A DNA stretch of 64,000 nucleotides from Tardiphaga robiniae (lineage in GTDB: Bacteria; Pseudomonadota; Alphaproteobacteria; Rhizobiales; Xanthobacteraceae), in contig NZ_JABMCJ010000091.1 in NCBI RefSeq assembly GCF_013359755.1, positions 120,334 through 184,333 of the forward strand, in the 5' to 3' direction. A model generated the notes under the pieces. That model was not told where the DNA came from and searched no databases. It was given only the letters and a program-made list of their open reading frames with translations. Each line of letters opens with the position of its first letter. Positions within the stretch are counted from its first letter, which is position 1. A program made the translations under genes and the position numbers. Shown here one piece after another: positions 17,810-27,386 of the stretch.

Positions 17810-18574
17810 ATGTCCTCATCCTCGCTACGCCTCGGCGTCAACATCGATCACGTCGCGACCCTGCGCAACGCGCGGGGCGGCAAGCACCCGGATCCGGTCC
17901 GCGCTGCGCTGGAAGCCATTTCGGCAGGGGCCGACGGCATCACCGCGCATTTGCGCGAGGATCGTCGCCATATCCGCGATGCCGATATGGAGCGACTGAA
18001 GGCGGAGATCTCCAAGCCGCTGAATTTCGAAATGGCGGCGACGCCGGACATGGTGCGGATCGCGCTGGCGGTGAAGCCGCATGCTGTCTGCCTGGTGCCG
18101 GAGCGGCGCGAAGAATTGACCACCGAGGGCGGCCTCGACGTGGTCGGCCAGCGTGAATCGTTGGAGCCATCAATCGCGCGCTTCACCGAAGCCGGCGTGC
18201 GGGTGTCGCTGTTCATCGCGGCTGATCCCAAGCAGATCGAAATGGCCGCTAAACTAAAGGCCCCCGTGATCGAACTCCACACGGGCGCCTGGTGCGACGC
18301 GATCACCGATGGCGATACCGCGAAGGCCGCCAACGAGTGGCAGCGCATTGCCGCCGGCGCCAGGCTGGCGAAATCCGCAGGCCTGGAAGTGCATGCCGGC
18401 CATGGTCTCGACTATGCCACCGCCGAGACGATCTCGGCGCTGCCCGAAATCATGGAGCTGAACATCGGCTACTATATGATAGGCGAGGCACTGTTCATCG
18501 GTCTGTCCGATACGGTGCGTCTGATGCGCGCGGCGATGGATCGCGGGCGGATACAGTTCAAGAGCGCCTCATGA
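17810..18574 (+). CDS. pdxJ: Pyridoxine 5'-phosphate synthase
   Basis: 254 residues. This TIM-barrel enzyme closes the pyridoxine ring from 1-deoxyxylulose 5-phosphate and 3-amino-2-oxopropyl phosphate in the DXP-dependent vitamin B6 pathway. The start [19 protein letters not shown] holds the conserved N-I-D-H-x-A-T-x-R-x-A-R pattern with the active-site His. [12 protein letters not shown], the catalytic Glu region FEMAATPDM and HAGHGLDY with the C-terminal active-site His follow in the expected order. It starts 32 bases after rsh and its stop overlaps the acpS start (ATGA), so the three form a transcription unit. This order is conserved in the group. Confidence 0.97.
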   Translation: MSSSSLRLGVNIDHVATLRNARGGKHPDPVRAALEAISAGADGITAHLREDRRHIRDADMERLKAEISKPLNFEMAATPDMVRIALAVKPHAVCLVPERREELTTEGGLDVVGQRESLEPSIARFTEAGVRVSLFIAADPKQIEMAAKLKAPVIELHTGAWCDAITDGDTAKAANEWQRIAAGARLAKSAGLEVHAGHGLDYATAETISALPEIMELNIGYYMIGEALFIGLSDTVRLMRAAMDRGRIQFKSAS

Positions 18575-18990
18575 TCATCGGCATCGGTTCCGATCTGATC
18601 GACATTACGCGCGTCGCCAAGGTGATCGAACGCCATGGCGACCGCTTTCTCGATCGCATCTTCACCGAGGCCGAACGGGCGCGGGCACAGCGCCGCGTGA
18701 AGAGCGAGAGGATGGTGGTGGCGACATATGCCAAGCGTTTCGCTGCCAAGGAGGCCATGTCCAAGGCGCTGGGCACCGGCATCCGCCAGGGGGTCTGGTG
18801 GCGGGATATGGGCGTCGTCAACCTACCCGGGGGGAAACCCTCCATGAAGCTCACCGGCGGTGCGCTGGTGCGGCTGCAGGCCCTGATACCGCCGGGGCAT
18901 GATGCCCAGATCGATCTGTCGATCACGGACGATTGGCCGCTGGCGCAGGCTTTCGTCATAATTTCGGCCGTCCCGTCGCCCAAGCCCTGA
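18571..18990 (+). CDS. acpS: Holo-[acyl-carrier-protein] synthase
   Basis: 139 residues. It transfers 4'-phosphopantetheine from CoA to apo-[17 protein letters not shown] contains the first metal-binding Asp, and [18 protein letters not shown] is the second family motif with F-A-A-K-E-A and the catalytic Glu. The ATG overlaps the pdxJ stop by the four bases ATGA, which indicates translational coupling. Its 3' end is followed by 285 bases before lepB. Confidence 0.96.
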   Translation: MIIGIGSDLIDITRVAKVIERHGDRFLDRIFTEAERARAQRRVKSERMVVATYAKRFAAKEAMSKALGTGIRQGVWWRDMGVVNLPGGKPSMKLTGGALVRLQALIPPGHDAQIDLSITDDWPLAQAFVIISAVPSPKP

Positions 18991-19275
18991 GGGCTGGCCG
19001 GGAGCCGCACCTGAAGCGGTGCGATCACAAGCCGGCACGTCAAACTGGCGGGAAATAGCGGCTTTTCGGGGCGGTTCATTGCACCGTTACCAACAACCGT
19101 TTAAACCTGCGAGGACACCGAACCGACGCCAATTCTCGCTGACGCCGCTCATGGCATTTGCAGGACTTTGCCGTAATTATATGAATCTAATGCATTTTTC
19201 GTGCGAGGCGCGACGCCGCCTTGCCCCAAAATGCGCTGCCAGCCGCGCGGCGACGCTGCGGGAATCGGGAAAGCG

Positions 19276-20034
19276 ATGAGTGTGACATCCGGGACCAAGA
19301 CTGAAAGCGGCGTCGGCGAGACCATCCGTGTTGTCATCAACGCACTGCTGATCGCGCTGGTGATCCGGACCTTCCTGTTCCAGCCCTTCAATATCCCGTC
19401 GGGCTCGATGAAGGCCACGCTTCTGGTCGGCGATTACCTCTTCGTCTCGAAATATTCCTACGGCTACAGCCACTATTCGATCCCGCTGTCGCCGAATATC
19501 TTCTCCGGCCGCGTCTTCGGCTCCGAGCCGTCGCGTGGTGACGTCGTGGTGTTCCGTCTGCCGAAGGACGACTCTACCGACTATATCAAGCGCGTGATTG
19601 GTCTGCCCGGTGACCGCGTCCAGATGAAAGAGGGGCTGCTCTACATCAACGAGAAGCCCGTGCAGCGCGAGCGTATGAGCGACTTCGTCGGCGAAGATCC
19701 GTGCGGTTCCGACGCCACGGCGCGCGTCAAGCGCTGGAAGGAAACGCTGCCCAATAACGTCACCTATGAGACGCTCGATTGCGTCGACAACGGCTTCTAC
19801 GACAACACCAATGTCTACACCGTGCCGCCCGGCAACTTCTTCATGATGGGCGACAACCGCGACAATTCGACGGACAGCCGGGTGCTGTCGGCCGTCGGCT
19901 ATGTGCCGTTCGAGAATCTCGTCGGTCGCGCGCAAATGATCTTCTTCTCGATCGCCGAAGGCGAACATGCTTGGCAGATCTGGCGCTGGCCGACCGCCGT
20001 ACGCTGGAATCGAATTTTCTCTATCGTGCGATGA
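19276..20034 (+). CDS. lepB: Signal peptidase I
   Basis: 252 residues. The chosen ATG at 19276 gives a short cytoplasmic tail, one membrane helix (VVINALLIALVIRTFLF) and a periplasmic catalytic domain; a longer frame begins 75 bases upstream but lacks a ribosome site. PSGSM contains the nucleophile S44 and DYIKRVIGLPGD the general base K105; the other S26 boxes, GDNRDNSTDSR and the GDVVVF segment, are present. A cysteine pair in the insert (DPCGSD and LDCVDN) resembles the disulfide of the E. coli enzyme. It releases exported proteins by cutting their signal peptides. Its stop overlaps the start of rnc (ATGA). Confidence 0.97.
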   Translation: MSVTSGTKTESGVGETIRVVINALLIALVIRTFLFQPFNIPSGSMKATLLVGDYLFVSKYSYGYSHYSIPLSPNIFSGRVFGSEPSRGDVVVFRLPKDDSTDYIKRVIGLPGDRVQMKEGLLYINEKPVQRERMSDFVGEDPCGSDATARVKRWKETLPNNVTYETLDCVDNGFYDNTNVYTVPPGNFFMMGDNRDNSTDSRVLSAVGYVPFENLVGRAQMIFFSIAEGEHAWQIWRWPTAVRWNRIFSIVR

Positions 20035-20852
20035 CCGACGACTCCAACAATCCCATCGAGACCGCGCCGAAAACCGACGAAGTCAGCTCGACGACCGAGG
20101 CTACGCCGGAGACGGCTGCTGCCCGCAAGAAGAAGGCACGCGCAGCGGCGAAGGTCGCCGCAGCCGAGATCGAAACGCGCATCGGCCACAGCTTCAAGGA
20201 TCCTCTGCTGCTGGCGACAGCCTTCACCCATGTGTCGGCCCTGAAGTCGCAGCGCAGCCGGACCGAGAGCTACCAGCGTCTCGAGTTTCTCGGCGACCAC
20301 GTACTCGGCCTCGTGGTCTCCGACATGTTGTTTCGCGCTTTCCCGAATGCGGATGAAGGCGAGTTGTCGAAGCGGCTCGCCGACCTCGTCCGCAAGGAAG
20401 CATGCGCCGACGTCGCACGGCTGTTGGGTCTCCTCGAGGGTATTAAGCTCGGCACGGTCGGCGCCGGCGCCGGTCAGCGGTTGCGCAAGTCGGTCCTCGG
20501 CGATATCTGCGAAGCCGTGATCGGCGCGATCTTCCTCGATGGCGGCTATCCGGCTGCGGAAAGCTTCGTGCAGCGCAACTGGACCGAGCGCATGCGCAAG
20601 CCAGTGCGCCCGCTGCGCGATCCGAAGACGGTGCTGCAGGAATGGGCCCAGGGCCGCGGTCTGCCGACACCGGCCTATCGGGAGGTCGAACGCTCCGGTC
20701 CGCACCACGATCCACATTTCAAGATCGAGGTGGATGTGAAGGGGTTTGCGCCGGCCGAAGGCGAGGGCGGCAGCAAGCGCGCCGCCGAGAAGGCCGCGGC
20801 GCAGGCGATGATTGCGCGTGAAGGCGTCAGCAGTGGCGGCAATGAAGGATGA
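20031..20852 (+). CDS. rnc: Ribonuclease III
   Basis: 273 residues. The start overlaps the lepB stop by ATGA. RNase III cuts double-stranded RNA, including rRNA precursors and structured messages. The signature RLEFLGDHVLG holds catalytic E85 and D89; the second acidic pair lies in the helix around GDICEAVIGAIFLDGG. The C-terminal dsRNA-binding domain runs from DPKTVLQEWAQGRG to the GSKRAAEKAAAQAM helix. The first 45 residues (acidic, then RKKKARAAAKVAAAE) are an extension beyond the usual start of the catalytic domain, basic and Ala-rich at its end. It is in one unit with lepB and era. Confidence 0.97.
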   Translation: MTDDSNNPIETAPKTDEVSSTTEATPETAAARKKKARAAAKVAAAEIETRIGHSFKDPLLLATAFTHVSALKSQRSRTESYQRLEFLGDHVLGLVVSDMLFRAFPNADEGELSKRLADLVRKEACADVARLLGLLEGIKLGTVGAGAGQRLRKSVLGDICEAVIGAIFLDGGYPAAESFVQRNWTERMRKPVRPLRDPKTVLQEWAQGRGLPTPAYREVERSGPHHDPHFKIEVDVKGFAPAEGEGGSKRAAEKAAAQAMIAREGVSSGGNEG

Positions 20853-20856
20853 TGTC

Positions 20857-21795
20857 GTGAACGATGCTGAACCAGACCATGAGTCCGCAGGGACACCTAC
20901 CGAGACCCGCTGCGGCTTTGTCGCGCTGATCGGTGCGCCCAATGTCGGCAAGTCGACGCTGGTCAATGCGCTGGTCGGCTCCAAAGTCACCATCGTCTCG
21001 CGCAAGGTGCAGACCACCCGCGCACTGATCCGCGGCATCGTGATCGAGAACCACGCCCAGATCATTCTGGTCGATACGCCCGGCATCTTCCTGCCGAAGC
21101 GGCGCCTCGACCGGGCGATGGTCAAGACGGCATGGAGCGGTGCGCATGATGCCGACGTCGTTTGCGTGCTGCTCGATGCCAAAGCGGGCATCAACGAAGA
21201 GGCCGAGGCGATCTTCGCGCAGCTTGCGAGCGTCAATCACCCGAAGATCCTCGTCATCAACAAGGTCGATATCGTCTCCAAGGAAAAGCTGCTGAAGCTG
21301 GCGCAGATGGCCAATGAGCGGCTGAAGTTCGAAGAGACCTTCATGATCTCGGCGATGACCGGTGACGGCGTCGACGACCTGCGCCGCAGGTTGGCAGCCG
21401 ACGTTCCCGCCGGCCCGTATCATTATCCCGAAGACCAGATGTCGGATGCGCCGATGCGGCATCTCGCGGCGGAAATCACCCGCGAGAAGATCTTTCGCCA
21501 GTTGCATCAGGAACTGCCGTACCAGTCGACGGTGGAGACCGATAGTTGGACTGAGCGCAAGGACAAGTCGGTGCGGATCGAGCAGACGATTTTCGTCGAG
21601 CGCGAAAGCCAGCGCAAGATCGTGCTCGGCAAGGGCGGCGCGACGATCAAGCAGATCGGTGCGGACTCGCGCAGGGAGCTGACCGAGATCGTGGGCGCGC
21701 CCGTGCATCTGTTCCTGTTCGTGAAGGTGCGGGAAAACTGGGGCGACGATCCCAATCGTTATCGCGAAATGGGCCTCGAATTTCCTCACGAGTGA
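20857..21795 (+). CDS. era: GTPase Era
   Basis: 312 residues from the GTG at 20857, which has AAGGA seven bases upstream; an ATG at 20842 inside the rnc end has no site. GTPase motifs: GAPNVGKST (G1), VDTPGIFLP (G3) and NKVD (G4). The C-terminal KH domain contains VLGKGGATIKQIG, which binds the 3' end of 16S rRNA. Era is an assembly factor for the 30S subunit. It follows rnc by four bases, the usual lepB-rnc-era operon. Confidence 0.96.
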   Translation: MNDAEPDHESAGTPTETRCGFVALIGAPNVGKSTLVNALVGSKVTIVSRKVQTTRALIRGIVIENHAQIILVDTPGIFLPKRRLDRAMVKTAWSGAHDADVVCVLLDAKAGINEEAEAIFAQLASVNHPKILVINKVDIVSKEKLLKLAQMANERLKFEETFMISAMTGDGVDDLRRRLAADVPAGPYHYPEDQMSDAPMRHLAAEITREKIFRQLHQELPYQSTVETDSWTERKDKSVRIEQTIFVERESQRKIVLGKGGATIKQIGADSRRELTEIVGAPVHLFLFVKVRENWGDDPNRYREMGLEFPHE

Positions 21796-21828
21796 TCGAG
21801 GAGCGATGATGGAAGTGCAGCCGACACG

Positions 21829-22221
21829 ATGACCGCTCCCGCCAACCTTCCGAAGAACGTCTTCTATTTCGAAGTCCTGCTCTACATGTCGCTGATCCTC
21901 GACGCGCTGTCGATCGCGTTCCAGGACCGCACGCCTGACCTTGCGATGTCCGAGAGCACCATCATGGCGGCGAATCTGGTCGCCGCTTGCATGCTGTTGT
22001 TCTTCGTCTGGCTGGTGTGGCTCGCCGCCTATCGCCGCAAGGGCTGGCCGCGCTGGGTTCTGACTGTGTCGCTGGCGTTCTCGGTATTGTCGCTGTTTCA
22101 GGTGCTTGGCCTGTACGGACTGCAGTTCGACAGTGCGATCGAGATCGTGTCATGCATCCTGACCGGGCTCGGGCTGTATTGCGCTTTCACCGGCGATGCG
22201 AAAACGTGGTTCAAGGCCTGA
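21829..22221 (+). CDS. Small inner-membrane protein of unknown function
   Basis: 130 residues, no known domain. Four hydrophobic segments are visible: about residues 10-30 (YFEVLLYMSLILDALSIAF), 45-66 (AANLVAACMLLFFVWLVWLA), 77-98 (WVLTVSLAFSVLSLFQVLGLY) and 103-120 (AIEIVSCILTGLGLYCAF). Short polar loops, with a YRRKGWPRW basic loop on the probable cytoplasmic side, separate them. It begins 33 bases after era and ends 44 bases before recO, so it is probably in the same operon. Proteins with this layout are frequent between era and recO in the group. Confidence 0.75.
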   Translation: MTAPANLPKNVFYFEVLLYMSLILDALSIAFQDRTPDLAMSESTIMAANLVAACMLLFFVWLVWLAAYRRKGWPRWVLTVSLAFSVLSLFQVLGLYGLQFDSAIEIVSCILTGLGLYCAFTGDAKTWFKA

Positions 22222-22265
22222 TCGCATTTGCTGCGGCGGCTGCCGAATTCCTGTAAACTGCCCCC

Positions 22266-23015
22266 ATGGAATGGACCGATGAAGGCATCATCCTGGGCGT
22301 GCGGCGGCATGGCGAATCCAGTGCCATCGTCGAATTGCTGACGCGTAGCCATGGTCGTCATCTCGGCCTGGTGCGCGGTGGTGCGGGGTCAAAGATGCGA
22401 CCGCTGCTGCAACCCGGCAATAGCGTGCAGGCGATATGGCGTGCGCGGCTGGACGAACAGCTCGGCTATTACCTGATGGAAGGCACGTTGATGCGTGCCG
22501 CGACGCTGCTGGGTTCGTCCCATGCGGTCTACGGCATCACCCATCTCGCCTCGCTGGCGCGGTTGCTGCCGGAGCGCGATCCGCATGAAGACATCTACGA
22601 GACGCTGGAGCGCATCCTGGATGACTTCGATGATGTCGGCGAAGCCGCGCTCCATGTGATCCGGTTTGAGCTGGCGATGCTGACCGAACTCGGCTTCGGC
22701 CTCGATCTGGAGAATTGCGCCGCCACCGGCGTGACCTCTGACCTGATTTACGTGTCACCCAAATCTGGCAACGCAGTGTCCCGGACCGCGGGTGAACCGT
22801 ATCGCGACCGGCTGATGCGGCTGCCGTCATTCCTGCGCGAGAGTGAAGACGGCCAAAACAGCATCTCCGACCGCGACCTGCAGGACGGCTTCGACCTGAC
22901 CGGCCGCTTTCTACTCCGCAACGTGCTGGAGCCGCGCGGGCAGGGCCATTCCGACGCCCGCGAAGGGTTCATCAACGCGGTGACGCGGCACCTCGCGCGA
23001 ATCTCATCGTCCTGA
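22266..23015 (+). CDS. recO: DNA repair protein RecO
   Basis: 249 residues. RecO helps RecF/RecR load RecA onto gapped single-stranded DNA. The N-terminal OB-fold starts [26 protein letters not shown], the family hallmark, with [10 protein letters not shown] next. The helical C-terminal part contains [23 protein letters not shown]. The zinc-finger cysteines of many RecO proteins are mostly missing here (only C in ENCAATG), which is common in alphaproteobacteria. It ends the core run from lepB; in relatives parC usually follows, but here the copper cassette intervenes. Confidence 0.94.
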   Translation: MEWTDEGIILGVRRHGESSAIVELLTRSHGRHLGLVRGGAGSKMRPLLQPGNSVQAIWRARLDEQLGYYLMEGTLMRAATLLGSSHAVYGITHLASLARLLPERDPHEDIYETLERILDDFDDVGEAALHVIRFELAMLTELGFGLDLENCAATGVTSDLIYVSPKSGNAVSRTAGEPYRDRLMRLPSFLRESEDGQNSISDRDLQDGFDLTGRFLLRNVLEPRGQGHSDAREGFINAVTRHLARISSS

Positions 23016-23096
23016 GGCAAGTTCGACATTGGCGAATGCCGGATTCGCGTCTATGTTCCGCGTGTTGACGGGTTGATAGGAAGATATAGCGTCCAG

Positions 23097-23585
23097 ATGC
23101 TGGTTCGTCTGACCAGAGTGCAGCGGCTGAGAGCAGGGTGGTTTGTCGCCCTGGCCTATCTGTTGTGCGTGCTGGCGCCGACGATCTCCTTTGCCTTGCC
23201 GGGACAGCACCCGGTCGCGCCGTGCCTGACCGGCGAAAGCCATATGACCGGCATGGTTCATGTTAACAGCAGCGCGTCGGCGCACATGCATGGGGATGGT
23301 CACGCGCACGATCACTCTGTCGCGCACTCATCTGCTGCACACTCTGCAGCCGCACATGCTGATGGCGACCACGCATTGACGGCGATCGACGATGCCTCCG
23401 GTTCGCACAAAGTGCCGCATTCACCGAACGGTCCATGCTGCGGCCTGATGTGTATTTCCGCACTGCCGGCACCGCTGACTGACATCGTGACCCCTTCGGT
23501 GCCGACGGTCCTTCGTGTCACCGAAGGCTATCGCGCGGTCACCGACAGTGCGCCTGCCCGGCTCTACCGCCCTCCCATTTCCTGA
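23097..23585 (+). CDS. His-rich exported/membrane protein of the copper cassette
   Basis: 162 residues from the ATG at 23097 (AGGAAG about 12 bases upstream); a TTG eight codons earlier is possible. A hydrophobic segment (WFVALAYLLCVLAPTISFALPG) near the N-terminus is a signal or anchor. A central stretch of about 45 residues contains more than ten His (HMHGDGHAHDHS, then HSAAAHADGDH), a plain metal-binding region, and CCGLMC follows. No enzymatic motif is present; the layout resembles DUF2946-like proteins found next to copper-resistance genes. It opens the cassette that continues with lipoprotein, TolC-like, oxidase and cupredoxin genes, so periplasmic copper binding is the likely job. Confidence 0.7.
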   Translation: MLVRLTRVQRLRAGWFVALAYLLCVLAPTISFALPGQHPVAPCLTGESHMTGMVHVNSSASAHMHGDGHAHDHSVAHSSAAHSAAAHADGDHALTAIDDASGSHKVPHSPNGPCCGLMCISALPAPLTDIVTPSVPTVLRVTEGYRAVTDSAPARLYRPPIS

Positions 23586-23662
23586 TCTGATCGTATCGAC
23601 GCGGTGCCGTGCCCGCTAAGGGCACGCGCACCTGTGATCCATCGTCATTTCAGGAAAATAAC

Positions 23663-23956
23663 ATGCTTGCGCAGCTTGGGGCGAAGCTCGCCGCCGTTTG
23701 TTCGGTGGCCGGGAAGCTATTCGATATCAGATTTGGAATCCTCGCAGCGATGACCGCTGCCGGTATGTCGCTCGGTGGCTGCATGCCAGTGACCGCACCG
23801 TTGGTTGGCGCCGACCCGGCAGATCCCGGCATCAAGGTTGCTGGTGTCGGCTATCGTTCCACGGTGGCTCCTTACAGCAGCCTTCGGCCGGTTGCCCCGT
23901 CGTCATGGCGGGAGCAGAACGACCGCGTCGCTCCTGTGCCGAAATCTGGCCGGTAG
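23663..23956 (+). CDS. Small lipoprotein of the copper cassette
   Basis: 97 residues from ATG 23663 with an AGGA site. A hydrophobic segment ends in the lipobox MSLGGC with the acylated C40, giving a mature lipoprotein of about 58 residues with a Pro/Ser-rich end (RPVAPSSWREQN). No known domain. The signal sequence is long (39 residues). It ends nine bases before the TolC-like gene, so they are co-translated. Small lipoproteins in this position are found with TolC and multicopper oxidase genes in Bradyrhizobium, function unknown. Confidence 0.7.
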   Translation: MLAQLGAKLAAVCSVAGKLFDIRFGILAAMTAAGMSLGGCMPVTAPLVGADPADPGIKVAGVGYRSTVAPYSSLRPVAPSSWREQNDRVAPVPKSGR

Positions 23957-23965
23957 GGGCACGTC

Positions 23966-25432
23966 ATGTTCAACAGGCATCACAAGTCACGCACGCATGC
24001 GCGCCAGTTCGGTTCAAGGTCTGCAGCCGGCATTGCGCTGCTATCGACGCTGTTGCTGGTGGGATGTGCATCGTTCTCGCCGGATCGCGGTATGGGCGTC
24101 GTCGCCGGGGTCGCAAGCGAGACCATCAACAAGGACGTGATTGCGATCCGGACGCCGGATGACGCACAACGTGCCGATGCGACCATCAAAGCCCTGCTGC
24201 GGCGGCCACTGACAGTCGACAGCGGGGTCCAGATCGCGTTGCTCGGCAATCGCGGGCTGCAGGCCGCCTATAACGAACTGGCGCTGGCTGAGACTGACCT
24301 GGTCGGCGACAGCCTGCCGCCCAATCCGACACTCTCGATCTCGCGCATTTCCGGCAATGGCGCGTTGGAAATCGAGCGACAGGTCGTCGGCGATATTCTC
24401 GCGCTGGCGACACTGCCGTTCCGCTCGGAGATCGCCCGTCAACGATTCCAGAAGGCGCAATTGCGCGCCGCGGAGGAGACGCTGCGGCTGGCCGCTGACG
24501 TCAGACGCGCCTACTACCGCGCCGTCGCTGCCAACGAACTTGTCGGCCTGCTGACGGACGCCAAGTCGACGGCGGAAGCTACGGCGCAACTCGCGCAGAA
24601 GCTGGGCCAGACCGGATCGCTGAACAAGCTCGACCAAGCCCGCGAGCAGGTATTCTACGCGGAGACGACCGCCGATCTCGCAACGCTCCGCCAGGAGGCC
24701 ACGAGTTCGCGCGAGCGTTTGATCCGTCTGCTCGGACTCTGGGACACCGACATCGGCATCGGGCTGCCGCAAAAACTTCCAATACTGCCGCGCCAGCCGC
24801 TGTCGTTGCCGCGCATCGAGGTCGATGCCGTTGCGCACCGAATTGACCTGCAGATCGCCCGCATTGAACTCGCCGCACTCGCCCGGTCGCTCAATCTAAC
24901 CGAAGCAAGCCGGTTCGTGACATTGCTCGACGTCGCAGGCATCGACCGCAAGACGCGTGATCCGGAGGGGGTACCGTTCCGCGAACGCGGCTTCGACGTG
25001 CAGTTTCAGATTCCGATCTTTGACGGTGGTGAAGTGCGCGTTCGACTGGCGGCGGAGACCTATAATCAGGCCTTCAACCTGTTGACCGAGAAGGCCGTGA
25101 ACATCCGCTCGGAAGCGCGCGATGCTTTCAGGGTCTATCGCTCGACCTACGATATCGCCGGTCACTACCAGCGTGAGGTGTTGCCGCTACGCAAGATCAT
25201 CTCCGAAGAGATGCAATTGCGCTTCAGCAGTATGCAGGTCGATGTATTCGCGCTGTTGACCGAGGCCCGCCAACGCATCGCAGCTTTGCGCGCAGCCATT
25301 GAAGCCAAGCGCAATTTCTGGCTCGCGCAGTCTGAACTGCAGACCGCAATCAATGGCGGTGGTCGCGGCGATTCTCAATCTGAAACGAAATCTGCGACGG
25401 CCGCTCAGGCGACGAGCGGAGGAGGGCACTGA
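23966..25432 (+). CDS. TolC-family outer-membrane channel lipoprotein (copper efflux)
   Basis: 488 residues. A lipobox LLLVGC ends at C34. The remainder has the duplicated helix-hairpin structure of outer-membrane efflux proteins: ALAETDLVGDSLPPNPTLSIS in the first repeat, long helices with Gln/Ala/Arg heptads (AQLAQKLGQTGSLNKLDQARE), and the second repeat around YNQAFNLLTEKAVNIRSEARDAF. Its place directly before a multicopper oxidase matches CopB/CusC-like outer-membrane proteins of copper resistance clusters, but no RND pump or adaptor is next to it, so it must work with partners elsewhere or in a different role. Confidence 0.87.
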   Translation: MFNRHHKSRTHARQFGSRSAAGIALLSTLLLVGCASFSPDRGMGVVAGVASETINKDVIAIRTPDDAQRADATIKALLRRPLTVDSGVQIALLGNRGLQAAYNELALAETDLVGDSLPPNPTLSISRISGNGALEIERQVVGDILALATLPFRSEIARQRFQKAQLRAAEETLRLAADVRRAYYRAVAANELVGLLTDAKSTAEATAQLAQKLGQTGSLNKLDQAREQVFYAETTADLATLRQEATSSRERLIRLLGLWDTDIGIGLPQKLPILPRQPLSLPRIEVDAVAHRIDLQIARIELAALARSLNLTEASRFVTLLDVAGIDRKTRDPEGVPFRERGFDVQFQIPIFDGGEVRVRLAAETYNQAFNLLTEKAVNIRSEARDAFRVYRSTYDIAGHYQREVLPLRKIISEEMQLRFSSMQVDVFALLTEARQRIAALRAAIEAKRNFWLAQSELQTAINGGGRGDSQSETKSATAAQATSGGGH

Positions 25433-25433
25433 G

Positions 25434-26831
25434 ATGGAGAAAACCATGTTGTCCCGACGAAATTTTCTCGGCACCGCCACAGCGCTCGCTAGCGCTGCTG
25501 CGGTCACCGGCCGCGTGCAGGCGGCGAATATTCCCGAAGCGCCTATGATGGACGAGGTAACGATGCAGCCGCCGCTGCATCCGTCGAGTGGACCCGATTA
25601 CAATCCGGTGGTTACGCTCAACGGCTGGACGTTGCCGTGGCGCATGAATGGCGACTGGAAAGAGTTCCATCTGGTCGCCGAGCCCGTCGAGCGCGAATTC
25701 GCCGACGGTATGAAAGCGTATCTCTGGGGCTACAACGGACAGTCGCCGGGGCCGACGATCGAAACTGTCGAAGGCGACAAGGTTCGCATCTTCGTTACCA
25801 ACAAACTGCCGGAGCACACCACCGTGCATTGGCACGGTGTGATCCTGCCAAGTGGCATGGACGGCGTCGGCGGCCTGAGCCAGCCGCATATCAAGCCCGG
25901 CAAGACCTTCGTCTACGAATTCGAGATGAAGCACAGCGGCACGTTCATGTATCACCCGCATTCGGACGAGATGGTCCAGATGGCGATGGGCATGATGGGG
26001 ATGATGGTCGTGCATCCCCGCGACAACAGCTTCCGGCCCGTCGATCGCGATTTCGTCTTCATCATGAGCAGCTATCTCATCGATCCCGGCACCTATCTGC
26101 CGAAGGTCAACGAGATGACCGACTTCAATATGTGGGCGTGGAACAGTCGCGTCTTTCCCGGCATCGATCCGTTGCCGGTGCGTCTCGGCGATCGCGTGCG
26201 GATACGGGTCGGCAATCTCACGATGACCAACCATCCGATCCATCTGCATGGGCACAAGTTTGCGGTTAGTTGTACCGATGGCGGATGGGTGCCTGACAGC
26301 GCGCAATGGCCGGAAGTCACCACTGACGTGCCGGTGGGGGCGATCCGCGCATTCGATTTTGTCGCCGACAATCCCGGCGATTGGGCATTCCACTGCCACA
26401 AGTCGCATCACACCATGAATGCGATGGGTCACGACGTCAGAAACCTGATCGGCGTCTCCAAAAAAGATCTGGCGAAGGCAGTCGGCAAGCTCGCGCCGGA
26501 TGCGATGGTGATGGGATCCACTGGCGGCGCCATGGGCGAGATGGAGATGCCGATGCCCGACAACACGCTGCCGATGATGACGGGATCAGGACAGTTCGGT
26601 CCGATCGAGATGGGCGGCATGTTCAGCATCATGAAGGTGCGGGAAGGGCTCGCGCGCGGCGATTACCGCGATCCCGGTCCTTACGATTTCCCGAAGGGCA
26701 CGGTGGCCTATGAGATCGAGGCGCCGCAAAGCGCAGCTCCACGACAGACGGGCGTGAAGGGCAACACCATCAAAGGCCAGGGATCGAAGCCGATGGACAT
26801 GAAGAAGGGCATGAAAATGAAGGGGATGTAG
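25434..26831 (+). CDS. Tat-exported multicopper oxidase (CopA/CueO type)
   Basis: 465 residues; ATG one base after the TolC-like stop with GGAGG upstream. SRRNFLGTATALASAA is a twin-arginine signal, so the folded, metal-loaded protein reaches the periplasm. Copper motifs in order: HWHG (near residue 132), HPHS (173), HPIHLHGH (266) and HCHKSHHTMNAMGH (318), which bind the type 1 and trinuclear centres. Met-rich segments (MVQMAMGMMGMM, GEMEMPMPD, the KKGMKMKGM end) are extra Cu(I) sites. It probably oxidises Cu(I) to Cu(II). After HCH the usual second Cys-His is followed by a long Gly/Met tail instead of a further domain. Confidence 0.92.
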   Translation: MEKTMLSRRNFLGTATALASAAAVTGRVQAANIPEAPMMDEVTMQPPLHPSSGPDYNPVVTLNGWTLPWRMNGDWKEFHLVAEPVEREFADGMKAYLWGYNGQSPGPTIETVEGDKVRIFVTNKLPEHTTVHWHGVILPSGMDGVGGLSQPHIKPGKTFVYEFEMKHSGTFMYHPHSDEMVQMAMGMMGMMVVHPRDNSFRPVDRDFVFIMSSYLIDPGTYLPKVNEMTDFNMWAWNSRVFPGIDPLPVRLGDRVRIRVGNLTMTNHPIHLHGHKFAVSCTDGGWVPDSAQWPEVTTDVPVGAIRAFDFVADNPGDWAFHCHKSHHTMNAMGHDVRNLIGVSKKDLAKAVGKLAPDAMVMGSTGGAMGEMEMPMPDNTLPMMTGSGQFGPIEMGGMFSIMKVREGLARGDYRDPGPYDFPKGTVAYEIEAPQSAAPRQTGVKGNTIKGQGSKPMDMKKGMKMKGM

Positions 26832-26883
26832 GGCCAGGACTGCACATCGTCATCACAGACAACAAGCAACATGGAAAACTGAA

Positions 26884-27345
26884 ATGAACAAGACTCGAAA
26901 GTACATTGGTCGCGGCGTCATGCTGGCCGCGATGGCTTACGCGGCCGCTGCTGTGGCCCACGACAAGCACGGAGGATATTCGGCCGGCGAACCCGGCGAT
27001 CCCAAGAAGCCGGCGCGGGAGATCGTCGTCAGCATGAACGAGATGGATTATTCGCCTGCGGTCATTGAGGTCAAGCGCGGCGAGCAGATTCGCTTCGTCA
27101 TCCGTAACGCGGGGACAGAAGCACATGAATTCCTGCTGGCGACCACGGCAGAGAATCTGAAGCACGGCGAAGCGATGAAGAAAAATCCCGACATGGAGCA
27201 TGACGAGCCCAACGGCCTGCGTCTCGCTGCCAAGAAGTCCGGGGAAATCCTGTGGAAGTTCTCGAAGGCAGGGACGTTCGAATATTCATGCCTGATCCCG
27301 ACGCATCGCGAATTGGGGATGACCGGCAAGGTCATCGTGAAATAG
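26884..27345 (+). CDS. Periplasmic cupredoxin-like copper protein
   Basis: 153 residues with a signal peptide cut after AVA (residues 1-25), then a His/Gly-rich start (HDKHGGYSAG). The cupredoxin fold carries the type 1 copper ligands: His in EAHEFLL, then Cys, His and Met in CLIPTHRELGM. The pattern is that of plastocyanin/azurin-like proteins found with copper resistance clusters. It should take up electrons or copper from the oxidase encoded 50 bases upstream. The ribosome site is weak. Confidence 0.9.
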   Translation: MNKTRKYIGRGVMLAAMAYAAAAVAHDKHGGYSAGEPGDPKKPAREIVVSMNEMDYSPAVIEVKRGEQIRFVIRNAGTEAHEFLLATTAENLKHGEAMKKNPDMEHDEPNGLRLAAKKSGEILWKFSKAGTFEYSCLIPTHRELGMTGKVIVK

Positions 27346-27386
27346 CCCGATGCAAACAGCTTCAATCTCACGCAAAGGACTGCACT

